Origin: JAMCUI01 sp964520615
GTDB taxonomy: Bacteria; Patescibacteriota; Microgenomatia; 2-02-FULL-39-11
Direction: 5' to 3'
Length of the DNA: 64,000 nt
Assembly (NCBI GenBank): GCA_964520615.1
Contig: CAZFNL010000137.1
Coordinates: forward strand, 1 to 64,000
In this document: piece by piece, positions 52,128 through 61,973 of the stretch
Layout: each line of letters opens with the position of its first letter
How positions within the stretch are numbered: position 1 is the stretch's first letter
Notes under the pieces: generated by a model
Seen by the model: only the letters and a program-made list of their open reading frames with translations
The model's database searches: none
Told to the model about the DNA's origin: nothing
Position numbers and translations under genes: made by a program

Positions 52128-53291
52128 CTATTTTATATCACTAACTGTCTCTTGCAAAACTTTTAGAGTTTGAAGTGCGCATTTTTCCCAACTGAAAGCC
52201 TTTATTCTGTCATGTCCTTTTACTATCATTCTACTTCGTAACTTTTTATCATAAATGGCGCTTTTTATTCCCCTGGCAATATCCTTACTATCTTTCGGAT
52301 CAACAAGTAAACCACTTTCCCCTATTATCTCAGGCATACTTGAGTTGTTGCTTACAACTACCGGACAACCGCAAGCCATAGCCTCGACCACCGGTAAACC
52401 AAATCCTTCATACAATGACGGGAGGACAAAACATGAGGCCATATGGTAAAAAAGTGGCAACTCTAATGGTAAAACATAATCGGTTAAAATGATCTTTTGC
52501 ACGACACGGCTTGTTCTAACAGCCTCTAAAATTTCCTCATAAAGCCATCCTTTTTTACCAATAATAACTAATTGCAAATTAGTTTTATCTCCTGACATAA
52601 TAATCCTTTCAAAAGCCTCGATCAATTTTCTTATATTTTTCCTCGGCTGTAGCGTACCAACAAACAGAATAAAATTGTCGCTTAAATGGTATTTTTTTTT
52701 CAACCTTTCCCCAAACCTCTCACTCCTTTTTTCATTTGAATTAAAGACCTCACTATCGTATCCAGGATATGTCACTACTACCTTGTCGTCTTGGACTTTA
52801 TAATATTCAACTATCGATTTTTGGGAATAGTAGCTGATTGTAAAAACCTTAGCTGCCTTTTTTACGGAATACTCTGTCCAACGGGTCAACTGATATAAAT
52901 CCTTCTTTGTAAACATTTCCGGAAAATTAATAAAAGACAAATCCATAATTGACATTGCGCGCGGACAAGGTGCAAACCTGGGTGAATAGTGTGATGGACT
53001 GAAAAAAATATTTGGTCGTGGCCTTTGAAAATTCAGCTTTAACGGTAAAGCAAATTGAGTCCATGCTTTTTCAGGCCCAAACATTTCATAACTCCACCAT
53101 TGATTTTCTTTCGGCAAATCATCCAATGGTTGATTTTTTAAGTATATTCTAAAACTTATGTCTGATAGATTCAGCTCTTTATACTTATTTTTCCTCAAAA
53201 GATATATGTGTCTTAAAAGTTGATAGGCGTATTGTCCTATTCCCACCCTAAAATCCGTATTGGCTTCGTTAGCATCAATTCCTATTAGCAT
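52128..53291 (-). CDS. GT4-family glycosyltransferase
   Basis: A 387-residue retaining transferase: LIGIDANEANTDFRVGIGQYAYQLL, NFILFVGTLQPRKNIRKLI, and YEGFGLPVVEAMACGCPVV with the EX7E motif. Closely related to the next gene (52% or so by eye in the motif blocks), so the two may have arisen by duplication. Seven-base gap to the acetyltransferase, four-base gap to the next transferase. Confidence 0.88.
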   Translation of the reverse strand: MLIGIDANEANTDFRVGIGQYAYQLLRHIYLLRKNKYKELNLSDISFRIYLKNQPLDDLPKENQWWSYEMFGPEKAWTQFALPLKLNFQRPRPNIFFSPSHYSPRFAPCPRAMSIMDLSFINFPEMFTKKDLYQLTRWTEYSVKKAAKVFTISYYSQKSIVEYYKVQDDKVVVTYPGYDSEVFNSNEKRSERFGERLKKKYHLSDNFILFVGTLQPRKNIRKLIEAFERIIMSGDKTNLQLVIIGKKGWLYEEILEAVRTSRVVQKIILTDYVLPLELPLFYHMASCFVLPSLYEGFGLPVVEAMACGCPVVVSNNSSMPEIIGESGLLVDPKDSKDIARGIKSAIYDKKLRSRMIVKGHDRIKAFSWEKCALQTLKVLQETVSDIK

Positions 53292-53294
53292 ATT

Positions 53295-54431
53295 TTATGA
53301 AATTAAACTTTCATATATTTTCAATATTTTACTTGCGGCATCTTCCCATTTGAATTTTTCGGCCTGGGAAAAACCTTTCTTAATTATTTCCTTTCTAAGA
53401 TTTTGGTCAATAAATAATTGCACCATTTTGACAGATATATCTTCTTCATCATAAGGATCTATTTGTAACGCGCAATCACTTGCAATTTCTGCCAAACTTC
53501 CCATGTTTGATGTAACCACAGGACAGCCGCATGCCATGGCTTCTAATATAGGCAAACCAAACCCTTCGTAAAGTGAAGGAAAAACAAAAAAAACTGCCCC
53601 AGAGTAAATCGCCGGCAGGTCTTTTTTCTCAACCATGCCCAGAGGATACACAAACCTGACGTTTTTCAGCTTTTGTCCCCAACCTGTTCTACCCACGAGC
53701 ACAAGATTTATTTCCTTATTCTGTGATGACACAAGTGGATGACGTAAAAACCTGTCAAAAGCCAAAATCAGTCGCTGCAAATTTTTACGCGGCTCGCGTG
53801 TCCCGACAAATAAAATATATCTTTCTGGCAGATTATATTTTTGTCTCACACGTATAAATTCCTCCTCATCCTGAGGTATAAATTGTCTATCGATTCCCGG
53901 ATAAACCACTATTACTTTATCAGGTTCCACATTCAGCGTCTCCAATATATCTCTTTTTGTCGAGACAGAATCAGCGATTATCGCATCACATTCCCTTTTT
54001 ACCCAATACAGTCGTCTTTTTTGCGTAGCAACAATATCCGGATGGGAAATCTGCGGGTACTTATAAACTACCAAGTCATGAATAGTGGTAACCTTATTTA
54101 CCCCTTTTATCGGAGGTTGGATCCAATCCGACGAATGAAATATATCAGCATTGCCTATAAATCTGCCCAAATCAAATACATGATATCTGTTCCAGACAAT
54201 ATTCCCCAATGTTTGCGGCAGTCTGATAATCTTTGATTCCACATTGCTGTATTTTGTCTTTAATTCTGACGTGAAATTGGTCAATGCATCAATCTGCCGA
54301 AGTGATATTCCAAAAAGAAGATACTGATTATTTCTGTCCGTCTGTAAAAGCCTGCGCACCAAATTTTCTGTATATGATGCTACACCGCTTCCGGTATAAG
54401 CTATTTGTGATATGTCAATTGCTATTTTCAT
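53295..54431 (-). CDS. GT4-family glycosyltransferase
   Basis: A 378-residue retaining transferase: IAIDISQIAYTGSGVASYTENL, ILFVGTREPRKNLQRLIL, YEGFGLPILEAMACGCPVV. The subgroup includes mannosyltransferases. It overlaps the methyltransferase gene by 17 bases. Confidence 0.88.
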   Translation of the reverse strand: MKIAIDISQIAYTGSGVASYTENLVRRLLQTDRNNQYLLFGISLRQIDALTNFTSELKTKYSNVESKIIRLPQTLGNIVWNRYHVFDLGRFIGNADIFHSSDWIQPPIKGVNKVTTIHDLVVYKYPQISHPDIVATQKRRLYWVKRECDAIIADSVSTKRDILETLNVEPDKVIVVYPGIDRQFIPQDEEEFIRVRQKYNLPERYILFVGTREPRKNLQRLILAFDRFLRHPLVSSQNKEINLVLVGRTGWGQKLKNVRFVYPLGMVEKKDLPAIYSGAVFFVFPSLYEGFGLPILEAMACGCPVVTSNMGSLAEIASDCALQIDPYDEEDISVKMVQLFIDQNLRKEIIKKGFSQAEKFKWEDAASKILKIYESLIS

Positions 54432-55179
54432 TTTCTTTTATTTTTACGAAAAACAATTGGCGGTAAAACGGCTCCCTATCCAAAATAAGAAGGAATTGTA
54501 TAAAAAAAAGCATAATTTTGCGGAAAAAGAAATTTTTCAGAAGATTTTCTGTCATCCAGCCTTTCATAAGAAAATTTCTCATTTTCAAATTTTCGTTACC
54601 CTTTATTATTAAACTTATTTCCCTCCTGAATTTTTTTGCAGATTTTGATATCATTTTTTCAATTTCTTCTTTATCCGGTAGACCAAATCCTATTTGCTCC
54701 TCAAAAAAATCGTAGCTTTTTCCCAAATGCAGCTTGAAATAATCATACAACACTTTATCCTGCCTATGCGAAAGCTCTCCGCAGGGTACGCCAATCAGTA
54801 CTTTTTTTCTTGCTACTCTAACCATTTCATCAATGGCTTTTCCTCTTTTGTAGGAATCCAAATGCTCCAACATATCCATGCTTAGGACAATATCAAATGT
54901 TTCGTTATCAAATGGCAACTTTGTAACTGATGCTTTTACTCTTTTAAGTAAAGGAGAAAACGGCGGCCGGAAACTTATATCAACACCCGTTACAGGCTTC
55001 TTCAAATACGGAGCAATTCCCAAACCTCCTGACCCCACCTCAAGAATTTTCTGTTTTTTTACACCTGAATCTCTAATCTCTTTTACAACCGGCAGATATC
55101 TTAAAGCGATCTCCGGATGCCATCGCGCAAAAAGAAAAAATCCTGAAAGTTTGGCAATTAGTTCATTAGTAATCATCAT
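54415..55179 (-). CDS. SAM-dependent methyltransferase
   Basis: A 254-residue class I methyltransferase: motif I LEVGSGGLGIAPYL, followed by GVDISFRPP and LSMDMLEHLDS (motif IV region). The C-terminus from about residue 205 is very hydrophobic and aromatic (NLLKNFFFRKIMLFFIQFLLIL), suggesting a membrane-facing helix. It may methylate a sugar or a lipid carrier product. Stop is TGA inside the next gene. Confidence 0.8.
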   Translation of the reverse strand: MMITNELIAKLSGFFLFARWHPEIALRYLPVVKEIRDSGVKKQKILEVGSGGLGIAPYLKKPVTGVDISFRPPFSPLLKRVKASVTKLPFDNETFDIVLSMDMLEHLDSYKRGKAIDEMVRVARKKVLIGVPCGELSHRQDKVLYDYFKLHLGKSYDFFEEQIGFGLPDKEEIEKMISKSAKKFRREISLIIKGNENLKMRNFLMKGWMTENLLKNFFFRKIMLFFIQFLLILDREPFYRQLFFVKIKENENSN

Positions 55180-55239
55180 CTACTCGGTACTAAATACCAC
55201 AGTTCAAAAATCCAAAAACAGGATAATTTACTAATCAAT

Positions 55240-56655
55240 TCATTTTTTATCATACACGTATATAAAACCCACTCCCGGAAAATCCTTTGTAGATGTCAGA
55301 CTATATCCCTCTTTGGATAAGTCTTTTCCTGTCTTATTTTCATTGTCAGTCAGACCAGTCAAGTACTGAAATAAAAATATTCTGTTTTTACCGGTTATCT
55401 GATTATTCATCTTGGCAATGTCTGAATCACGGATTATAAATTTTGGAGCTATACCTACCCCCTCCACGTTACCCTTCTGATACCAAAGAAATGGAGCAAA
55501 TGGAGTTGGGAAGACAAAAAGAGCTACACTGTCTTTAGTAGCATTCTTTTCCGCATAGGAGACAGCCTGCCTCCATTCTTCCCGTTGGGTATAGGGATCA
55601 GTATAATACTGGTAGATTCCGCCAAAACTTGTCGAAAGCACAATCAAGAAGAAAATCGCCATGGAAAATTTTGGCAGACTGAGCACTCCTTCCGCAATAA
55701 TAAGAAGAAAAAACGGGAGAAGATATATCAGCCTCTGTGGCGCGGCAACAGGTATAAAAATCGATATTACCAAAGCTGGAAGAAAAGAAAATGAAAACAA
55801 GGTCAATAAAATTCTGCCTGTTTCCTTTTGGGACAAGCAATAAACGGAAATAAGAAATACGATTATTTCAGGAAATATAATAAAACCGTATAGAACTTTA
55901 TCGGCTACTGTCCCGTGCCCTAAGGCAAATTTCGCCAAAGTCAAAGGTAGAAGCTTTAACCATGGTACTGAAACCACACTGGTCCATCCGGCAAATCCAC
56001 CTCCTGTACCCAAGTGAATTTGGTTTATAAAATACGGTAACCAGGGTAAAAAGGTAAAAGAAGCAATAATAAATGATTTTATTAGTCGCATGAGAGATTT
56101 CCGTCTAAAAATTAAAACATAGATAAAATGCCCAAAAAGAAGAAAAGGGGCAAAATAAAGACTATAAAGAAGTAGAATTATCTCCAGGGTGTATATCATC
56201 CATTTCTCTATAAGAAGGAAATAGGTAGAAACAAGTGACAGAAGAACAAAAAGCATATATGGTCTTGCTTCCTGTGAATACCATAAATGGAATGGAGATA
56301 TTGCCAGAAACAAAGCAGCCAAAACTGCAGTTTTTTTATCAAAAATAATTTCTGCTATTCTGTAAAGGAAAAAAATGCTTAAAACGCCAAAAATAACTGA
56401 TGGCAGGCGGAGCCATATTTCCGATTTTCCGAAAATCATCCAAAAATGGAGTATCAAATGATAAAGTGGAGGATGAAAATCGGAAATTATATTAAGCTGT
56501 TCTCTCAAAGGTCTAGCTGATTCAATCGCCTGCGCAGCTTCATCCAACCAAAAGGACTGGTTCAAATTGGCCAGACGCAAAACAAGAGCAAGAAAAAGTA
56601 TAGCAGGAAGGTTAAATATCTTATTTAATCGTGTTAATAGAGGTTTAGATTTCAT
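55240..56655 (-). CDS. GT39-family membrane glycosyltransferase (PMT/ArnT-like)
   Basis: A 471-residue protein with about eleven membrane segments. The first outer loop has FWLDEAAQAIESAR with the conserved Asp-Glu, then DFHPPLYHLILHFW, typical of family GT39/dolichyl-phosphate-mannose transferases. Such enzymes take a sugar from polyprenyl phosphate and add it outside the membrane. The gene shares four bases (ATGA) with the next one. Confidence 0.88.
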   Translation of the reverse strand: MKSKPLLTRLNKIFNLPAILFLALVLRLANLNQSFWLDEAAQAIESARPLREQLNIISDFHPPLYHLILHFWMIFGKSEIWLRLPSVIFGVLSIFFLYRIAEIIFDKKTAVLAALFLAISPFHLWYSQEARPYMLFVLLSLVSTYFLLIEKWMIYTLEIILLLYSLYFAPFLLFGHFIYVLIFRRKSLMRLIKSFIIASFTFLPWLPYFINQIHLGTGGGFAGWTSVVSVPWLKLLPLTLAKFALGHGTVADKVLYGFIIFPEIIVFLISVYCLSQKETGRILLTLFSFSFLPALVISIFIPVAAPQRLIYLLPFFLLIIAEGVLSLPKFSMAIFFLIVLSTSFGGIYQYYTDPYTQREEWRQAVSYAEKNATKDSVALFVFPTPFAPFLWYQKGNVEGVGIAPKFIIRDSDIAKMNNQITGKNRIFLFQYLTGLTDNENKTGKDLSKEGYSLTSTKDFPGVGFIYVYDKK

Positions 56656-57512
56656 TTATATTTTGCTTCACCCGCAAATGATCTGCAAATGCTGACGTAA
56701 ATTCCGCAATAATACACCAGCGCAAAAATCAGAAACCGTAATTCACGGTATATTAATATGATAAAAATCCCCCTAATTGATTGGATAATAAAGTTAAAAC
56801 GTAAAAGGCTTACTATCCGTCGCAGAATATTTCCTGAAATAAATTCATTTTTACCTATCCATCTTGCCTGTATATAGACCTCATTAAGTGTTGACGGATT
56901 TTTATGATAGCAAACGGCATTTTCTGCTATTCCCGCTTTATACCCGAGTTTCCTTGACAGAGTCCAGTCGTCTGTAAAACCGATATTGTCAAACCCACCG
57001 GCCCTTTCAAATTCAGACTTTTTCAGAGCTCTGAATACTGGAGAATTATCGGGATAATCTGAAGGAATTCTCCTACTGTCTCCTATTCCCTGGTTATAAT
57101 TCCAACATCTTGCCCAGACGTTATCCCAATTTGAAACATACTCCTCTTTGGTAAATGTACCTTTTAATTTTCCCTCATAAATCGGTTTCACAAGATTCTC
57201 TATAAATTTTCCGTCGAAGGTCATATCAGCATCAATAAAAACCAACACTTCACCTGACGCCGCTTTTGCTCCCAAATTGCGAGCTTTGGCCGGACCTTGA
57301 TGAGTCTGGGAAATGAAGATTATATTTTTAAGTCTGTTTCCCAGTTTTTGCATCATTTCTTTAGCTTTTTCTAAAGAATTATCATCTGATCCATCATCAA
57401 CAAGAATCAACTCAATTCTTTTAGAAATGGATTGTTCTGAGATTGAAAACAAACAATCCGATAAGACACTGCGTTCGTTATAGAAGACTATCACTACAGA
57501 TATCATTTCCAT
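56652..57512 (-). CDS. GT2-family glycosyltransferase
   Basis: A 286-residue inverting transferase: MISVVIVFYNERSVLSDCL, ILVDDGSDDNS, AKARNLGAKAASGEVLVFIDADM (DxD). The C-terminal 40 residues contain two hydrophobic stretches, so it is probably membrane-bound. The ATG lies 10 bases after the preceding gene. Confidence 0.87.
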   Translation of the reverse strand: MEMISVVIVFYNERSVLSDCLFSISEQSISKRIELILVDDGSDDNSLEKAKEMMQKLGNRLKNIIFISQTHQGPAKARNLGAKAASGEVLVFIDADMTFDGKFIENLVKPIYEGKLKGTFTKEEYVSNWDNVWARCWNYNQGIGDSRRIPSDYPDNSPVFRALKKSEFERAGGFDNIGFTDDWTLSRKLGYKAGIAENAVCYHKNPSTLNEVYIQARWIGKNEFISGNILRRIVSLLRFNFIIQSIRGIFIILIYRELRFLIFALVYYCGIYVSICRSFAGEAKYK

Positions 57513-57521
57513 AATTTACAA

Positions 57522-58613
57522 CTAATGAGTAACTTCCTCAAAAATCTTCAGATATTTCTCAGCTATCTTGTCCCAAGAATATTCTAAAGCCTTCTCTCTT
57601 GGTTTATTGCCAAACCGCATGTTTACAGCCTGTTCAAGAGTCTTTGCATAAGCGAAGCTATCTTCTGGATCACATTGCAATCCAGCATTCCCAATTATCG
57701 CCCTTCTATTTATATCATCAGGTCCCACGACCGGCACGTTGCATGCCATGGCTTCAATATAAACCATTCCGAACGCCTCTGTTGGTCTACTGGCCAAAGT
57801 AAACACGTCAGCCGCACGAAAGTAACCTGGCATTTTTTCATGGCTTGCTTTTTGAATATGAACAAACCGTTTTCCAAGCACAGTTTGTCCCATCCCGTCG
57901 ATTTCTCGTAAAAGAGGTCCTTCTCCTATAAGTAAAAGGCTGCCGTGTTTCATTTCTGCTACAGCCTTAATTACCAAATCCACCTTTTTATATGGTAAGA
58001 GCGCGCTTACACACAAAATAACCGGTTTTGGCAAATTTATTCCTTCGGGCTTTATCATAGGATTAAACCTATCCGTATCTACACCATTAGGAATAAATTC
58101 CATCTTCTTTCTGTCATAAAATGACTGAGCCCAAATAAGAGTATTGGGAGAAAGTGCAATAAATTTATCAGGTCTGCCAAAAATAAGATTGAATTTGTCA
58201 TCAGCACCTATTCCGGCATGTCCGCTTATAAGTAATTTATATCCTTTAATTAAACGTAATGCTCTACATATTAATACTTGCCATCCTCCGTTTACAGGAA
58301 TTACCCAATCATAATTTCCCCCTAAAATTAGAGGTATGCATTTTATCGTAAAAAGAAGAACAGACAGATGGTAAAATTGATAATAAAGAAATGATTTAAT
58401 ACTGCCAGAAGTAGGTGCATCTTTTCCTTGAGGAATAATTTTGGGAACACCGTCAATTTTGATTATTTTATAATCTGCCTCAATTTTTCCAACTCCCGTC
58501 TGCACCACATGTACCTCATATTTTTGGGCTAAACGCTTGGATAATTCCGCAACGAATACTTCTGAACCTCTTTCCACTTCCCCGTTAAATATGTTCAAAA
58601 AAACTATCTTCAT
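57522..58613 (-). CDS. GT4-family glycosyltransferase
   Basis: A retaining transferase of about 363 residues: KIVFLNIFNGEVERGSEVFVAEL, CVSALLPYKKVDLVI, TEAFGMVYIEAMACNVPVV with the EX7E motif. I prefer ATG 58613, which overlaps the stop of the gene upstream as ATGA; an ATG at 58628 would add five residues. Confidence 0.88.
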   Translation of the reverse strand: MKIVFLNIFNGEVERGSEVFVAELSKRLAQKYEVHVVQTGVGKIEADYKIIKIDGVPKIIPQGKDAPTSGSIKSFLYYQFYHLSVLLFTIKCIPLILGGNYDWVIPVNGGWQVLICRALRLIKGYKLLISGHAGIGADDKFNLIFGRPDKFIALSPNTLIWAQSFYDRKKMEFIPNGVDTDRFNPMIKPEGINLPKPVILCVSALLPYKKVDLVIKAVAEMKHGSLLLIGEGPLLREIDGMGQTVLGKRFVHIQKASHEKMPGYFRAADVFTLASRPTEAFGMVYIEAMACNVPVVGPDDINRRAIIGNAGLQCDPEDSFAYAKTLEQAVNMRFGNKPREKALEYSWDKIAEKYLKIFEEVTH

Positions 58614-59440
58614 GCGTTGATACTCCATAACTTTCTCTTGACCTTCTTTAGGGGTGTCACAAATCCTGCCTGAATTTCAAAATCTATAGCTCTTTTTCCT
58701 AAAACATCGGGCACGATTTGAGGATGGTCTTGAAAAAAGACATCGGGAATGCTTTCTTTACTTGGAATTTTATTACCCGTTTCTATTTTATATTTACGCC
58801 GGTGAAATGTTTCTTTCAGGTTCTTTCCCAAAGAAGATCTAGAAAGATACATCGCATGAAAAAGATGTTTTCTGGTAAACATGTACTTTGTTTCTTCATG
58901 ATGGGTTAATTCTACGCCGAAATTATCGTAATAACCCTCATATGGATAAGTACCCTCTATATGTAATCCATCTATATTTCTTCTATTTATTAGACGCAAG
59001 GCAAAATGACCTCGTCTGCCAAAAAGATTATATTGTCCCGCCGATTCATCCTGAAAATGATAGATATCTCCCAAAAGGTCATATCGACCCACCGCAATCC
59101 CTTCTAATTTCGAGCCATAACTCTCAATAATTTCTATTATCTCCTGACAGAGTTCATCCGTATAAATCTCATCACCATCCACCACCCAAATCCATTCTGT
59201 TTTGGTTTTCTCAATCTGTTCCTGTCTTATCTTCCCTATATATTTAGGATCATTTACAACTTTTGATTCAAACTTTATCCTCTTATCCCTGAAAGAATTT
59301 ATGATATCTATTGTCTTATCCTGGGAACCGGTATCACAGATTAATATTCTTTCTGCAAGATGAAGTACTGAAGAAAGTGCATACCAGATAAACCTGTCTT
59401 CATTTTTCACCACCATATGAATAGTAATATCCGGATTCAT
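58610..59440 (-). CDS. GT2-family glycosyltransferase (TPR-less, SunS-like)
   Basis: A 276-residue protein: ITIHMVVKNEDRFIWYAL and ILICDTGSQDKTIDI at the start, EWIWVVDGDEIYTDEL with the DxD motif. This is the glycosyltransferase family 2 type that starts MVKNE, common in surface glycan clusters. The target sugar is unknown. ATGA overlaps couple it to genes on both sides. Confidence 0.82.
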   Translation of the reverse strand: MNPDITIHMVVKNEDRFIWYALSSVLHLAERILICDTGSQDKTIDIINSFRDKRIKFESKVVNDPKYIGKIRQEQIEKTKTEWIWVVDGDEIYTDELCQEIIEIIESYGSKLEGIAVGRYDLLGDIYHFQDESAGQYNLFGRRGHFALRLINRRNIDGLHIEGTYPYEGYYDNFGVELTHHEETKYMFTRKHLFHAMYLSRSSLGKNLKETFHRRKYKIETGNKIPSKESIPDVFFQDHPQIVPDVLGKRAIDFEIQAGFVTPLKKVKRKLWSINA

Positions 59441-60747
59441 AGGGAGTTTTTTTTGTTTCCAATTTTTCGGTAGTAATAAAAACTCATTATCGAAGTGAGA
59501 AAAAGTGTTATACCAAAAGCTAAAATAAGCGATATGGCCGGGCCCAACTTTCCGTATCTCGGGATAAACACTAGATTACCCGCAATTACAATAAAAAGCT
59601 GCAGGACGCTATTTGCGGTGATGATAAAAGGCTTACGCAAATAATAAATAGCCAAAGCTACTGAAGGGATTGATCCTACAAAAAACATCATAGCCACAAG
59701 TAAAAGCTGTAATACAGTTACGGCCGGCCCTCCCTTATCCGCGCCAAACAGAGTCACCATAAAAGGTTTGGCAACAATAATAAGGAGAATATTCGTACTC
59801 ATAATTGCCAGTGTTGCCAATATCACCTTATATATATATTTATTTATTGATTTACGATCAGTTGCAGACGAAAGACGAGGAGCAATCACGGTTGAAAAAC
59901 TGCCCGTTAAAAGAGGGTAGACTGATATTATTCTTGAAGCCGTGGAATAAATCCCGGCCTGAACCGGACTGGTCATGGCTATAAGCATCAAAACGTCAAG
60001 CCGGCTGGCGATTGCAGTCAGGCCGCGCGCAATACCTATAAAATAAGAGAATGACACAAATTTCCGCAATTCACCCGGAATTTTCTTAAATTTTAGAAAT
60101 TCGACATCCACAAAAATAAAAGCTATGATAGCCGTTACCAAGAGATAAAAAACGTGAATCCATAAGACATTCTGCAGAAATACCATAGAGAAAAGTATCA
60201 GACTTACTAGTAACACCACTCTCATAAGACTACTAAAAGCTGAAAGGAAAGCCACCTGAAGAAACTTTTGTCTAGCTGAGAGTACATAAGTAAAAAATGT
60301 ACCCATAATATTGAAAAATATCGCCAGAGTCGTAATTTTCACCAGCAGATCAAGCTTCACACTGTGGAAAAGGATATTGGCAATCGCATAAGAAAAAATA
60401 AATAATACCGCCGTGACTACCAAAGCAATAACAGTCTGCAATATGAAAGCCACTTTAAGAACGCTAAAAAAGCGCTTTTTATCATCTTCTAAAGGTGGCA
60501 GGAATGCCGATAAGGTACTGCCGATTCCGGTATCTGAGACATCCGTTACCAGCATCATAAAGGAAAGTAGAGCTGAAAAGTAGCCGAAATCCGCCAGACT
60601 GACATTCCTGACAAGGGTAACAGTAAAAACAAAGGCCAGAAATGCCGACAAACCGTTGCCTACAAAAATCATATAAGTATTCATTGCCGTTTTGGACAGA
60701 AAAAGAGGAGTCAAGCGTTCTGTGATTATCTTATTAAAACTTTTCAT
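59437..60747 (-). CDS. Polysaccharide flippase (Wzx-like, MOP superfamily)
   Basis: A 436-residue protein with 12 to 14 membrane segments and the pattern of the polysaccharide transporter family: GNGLSAFLAFVFTVTLVRNVSLADFGYFSALL at the N-terminus and PLLTGSFSTVIAPRLS in the middle. It should move lipid-linked repeat units across the membrane to the ligase and GT39 enzymes outside. Overlaps both neighbours by four bases (ATGA). Confidence 0.9.
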   Translation of the reverse strand: MKSFNKIITERLTPLFLSKTAMNTYMIFVGNGLSAFLAFVFTVTLVRNVSLADFGYFSALLSFMMLVTDVSDTGIGSTLSAFLPPLEDDKKRFFSVLKVAFILQTVIALVVTAVLFIFSYAIANILFHSVKLDLLVKITTLAIFFNIMGTFFTYVLSARQKFLQVAFLSAFSSLMRVVLLVSLILFSMVFLQNVLWIHVFYLLVTAIIAFIFVDVEFLKFKKIPGELRKFVSFSYFIGIARGLTAIASRLDVLMLIAMTSPVQAGIYSTASRIISVYPLLTGSFSTVIAPRLSSATDRKSINKYIYKVILATLAIMSTNILLIIVAKPFMVTLFGADKGGPAVTVLQLLLVAMMFFVGSIPSVALAIYYLRKPFIITANSVLQLFIVIAGNLVFIPRYGKLGPAISLILAFGITLFLTSIMSFYYYRKIGNKKNSL

Positions 60748-61973
60748 TGATATTTTTGAAAAACTTTAGCAACTCTGGTGATATCGTCTTCTGACAACGA
60801 AGTGCCTGATGGCAGATTGACGCCGTGTGCCGAGAGATAGATACTTTGAGCAAAATCTCCGAATTGTTTGTAGGGGGGAAGCGTTGAGACTGGATAAAAA
60901 AATGGTCTTGTTTCTATATTCTCTTTTTGCAATATATCCATCATTTCGTCTCTTGTTTTCTGGTACGGTCTATCGATTAAAACGGAATACATCCAGTAAA
61001 CGCCTTTCGACCAAGACAGTTTAGGCGCAAGAAATATGCCTTTTATCCCCTTCAAATATTTCTCATAACAACGAGCAATTTCTCTTTTTTTAGCAATCAG
61101 CTTTTCTATCCTTTCAAACTGAGCCATTCCGATTGCCGCCTGCATATTTGTCATCCGGTAATTAAAACCAATAACGTCATAATAATATCTTTTATCTGGA
61201 TTTTGTCCGTGATCACGCAGGATTCTCATTTTTTGAGCCAGTTTTTCATCATCTGTTACCACCATTCCACCCTCTCCTGTAGTTATAATTTTATTTCCGT
61301 AAAAGCTGAAACAGCCAACTTTGCCCAGACTTCCAACTTTTCTCCATTCATAATCCTTAATTCTTAATTCTTGATTCTTGATTCTTAATTTCCCGCCATC
61401 AGGCGATATTCTACTGTGTCTGGACATACTTCTTGATTCATTATTCATAATTCCTAATTCATGTTTCTTGACTCTCACTTCCGCTCCATGAGCCTCAGCC
61501 GCATCTTCGATAATGACTAAATTATTATTTTTGGCAATATCAAGCAACCTCCCCATATCGGCCGGCTGGCCGTAAAGATGAACCGGCATTACCACTTTCG
61601 TTCTCTTTGTTATGGCTTTCTCTACAGCTGTCGGATTCATTCCCCAAGTTTCTCTATCAACATCCACAAAAACCGGTTTTGCTCCGGTATAACGCACCAC
61701 GTTTGCCGAAGCAACAAATGTCAAATTGGGAACAATGACTTCGTCACCCGGTCCTAATCCCAACGCTGAGATGGCCAAATGCAATGCAGTAGTACCGTTT
61801 GATGTCGCCACTCCAAATCTAACCCCTATATATTTGGCAAAATTATATTCAAACTTTTTGATATATTCACCTTTTGAAGAGATCCACGACGAATCAAAAC
61901 AGTCCAATAAATATTTCCTTTCATTGCCGCCTGTCAAATCAGGATAGGAAACAGGAATAAATGGTTTGTTCAT
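60744..61973 (-). CDS. DegT/DnrJ/EryC1 sugar aminotransferase with an in-frame repeat insertion
   Basis: A 409-residue PLP enzyme that should aminate a nucleotide-bound keto sugar. Family marks: SNGTTALHLAISALGLGPGDEV, VFVDVD, IIEDAAEAHGAEV, and the PLP lysine in FSFYGNKIITTGEGG. Between AHGAEV and WRKVGSLG, where relatives have only a few residues, 43 extra residues occur (plus strand 61347-61475), encoded by AATT-rich heptamer-like repeats and a small hairpin. The frame is kept. If the insert forms a surface loop the enzyme may still work. It is the fourth gene from the right edge. Confidence 0.87.
   Translation of the reverse strand: MNKPFIPVSYPDLTGGNERKYLLDCFDSSWISSKGEYIKKFEYNFAKYIGVRFGVATSNGTTALHLAISALGLGPGDEVIVPNLTFVASANVVRYTGAKPVFVDVDRETWGMNPTAVEKAITKRTKVVMPVHLYGQPADMGRLLDIAKNNNLVIIEDAAEAHGAEVRVKKHELGIMNNESRSMSRHSRISPDGGKLRIKNQELRIKDYEWRKVGSLGKVGCFSFYGNKIITTGEGGMVVTDDEKLAQKMRILRDHGQNPDKRYYYDVIGFNYRMTNMQAAIGMAQFERIEKLIAKKREIARCYEKYLKGIKGIFLAPKLSWSKGVYWMYSVLIDRPYQKTRDEMMDILQKENIETRPFFYPVSTLPPYKQFGDFAQSIYLSAHGVNLPSGTSLSEDDITRVAKVFQKYQ
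61347..61475. repeat. 129-base repeat element inside the aminotransferase gene
   Basis: The insert has repeated TTAATTC/TTGATTC seven-base units at 61350-61390, an outer direct repeat attcataat-cc-taattc at both ends, a core hairpin CGCC/GGCG and a unique middle. Its length is a multiple of three, and in the coding frame it has no stop. Such AATT-rich palindromic or heptamer elements usually lie between genes; here it lies in one. Confidence 0.6.

Noticed and set aside
61350..61390. CRISPR-like tandem repeats
   Set aside because: Units are only about seven bases, without spacers of constant length, and lie inside a coding frame.
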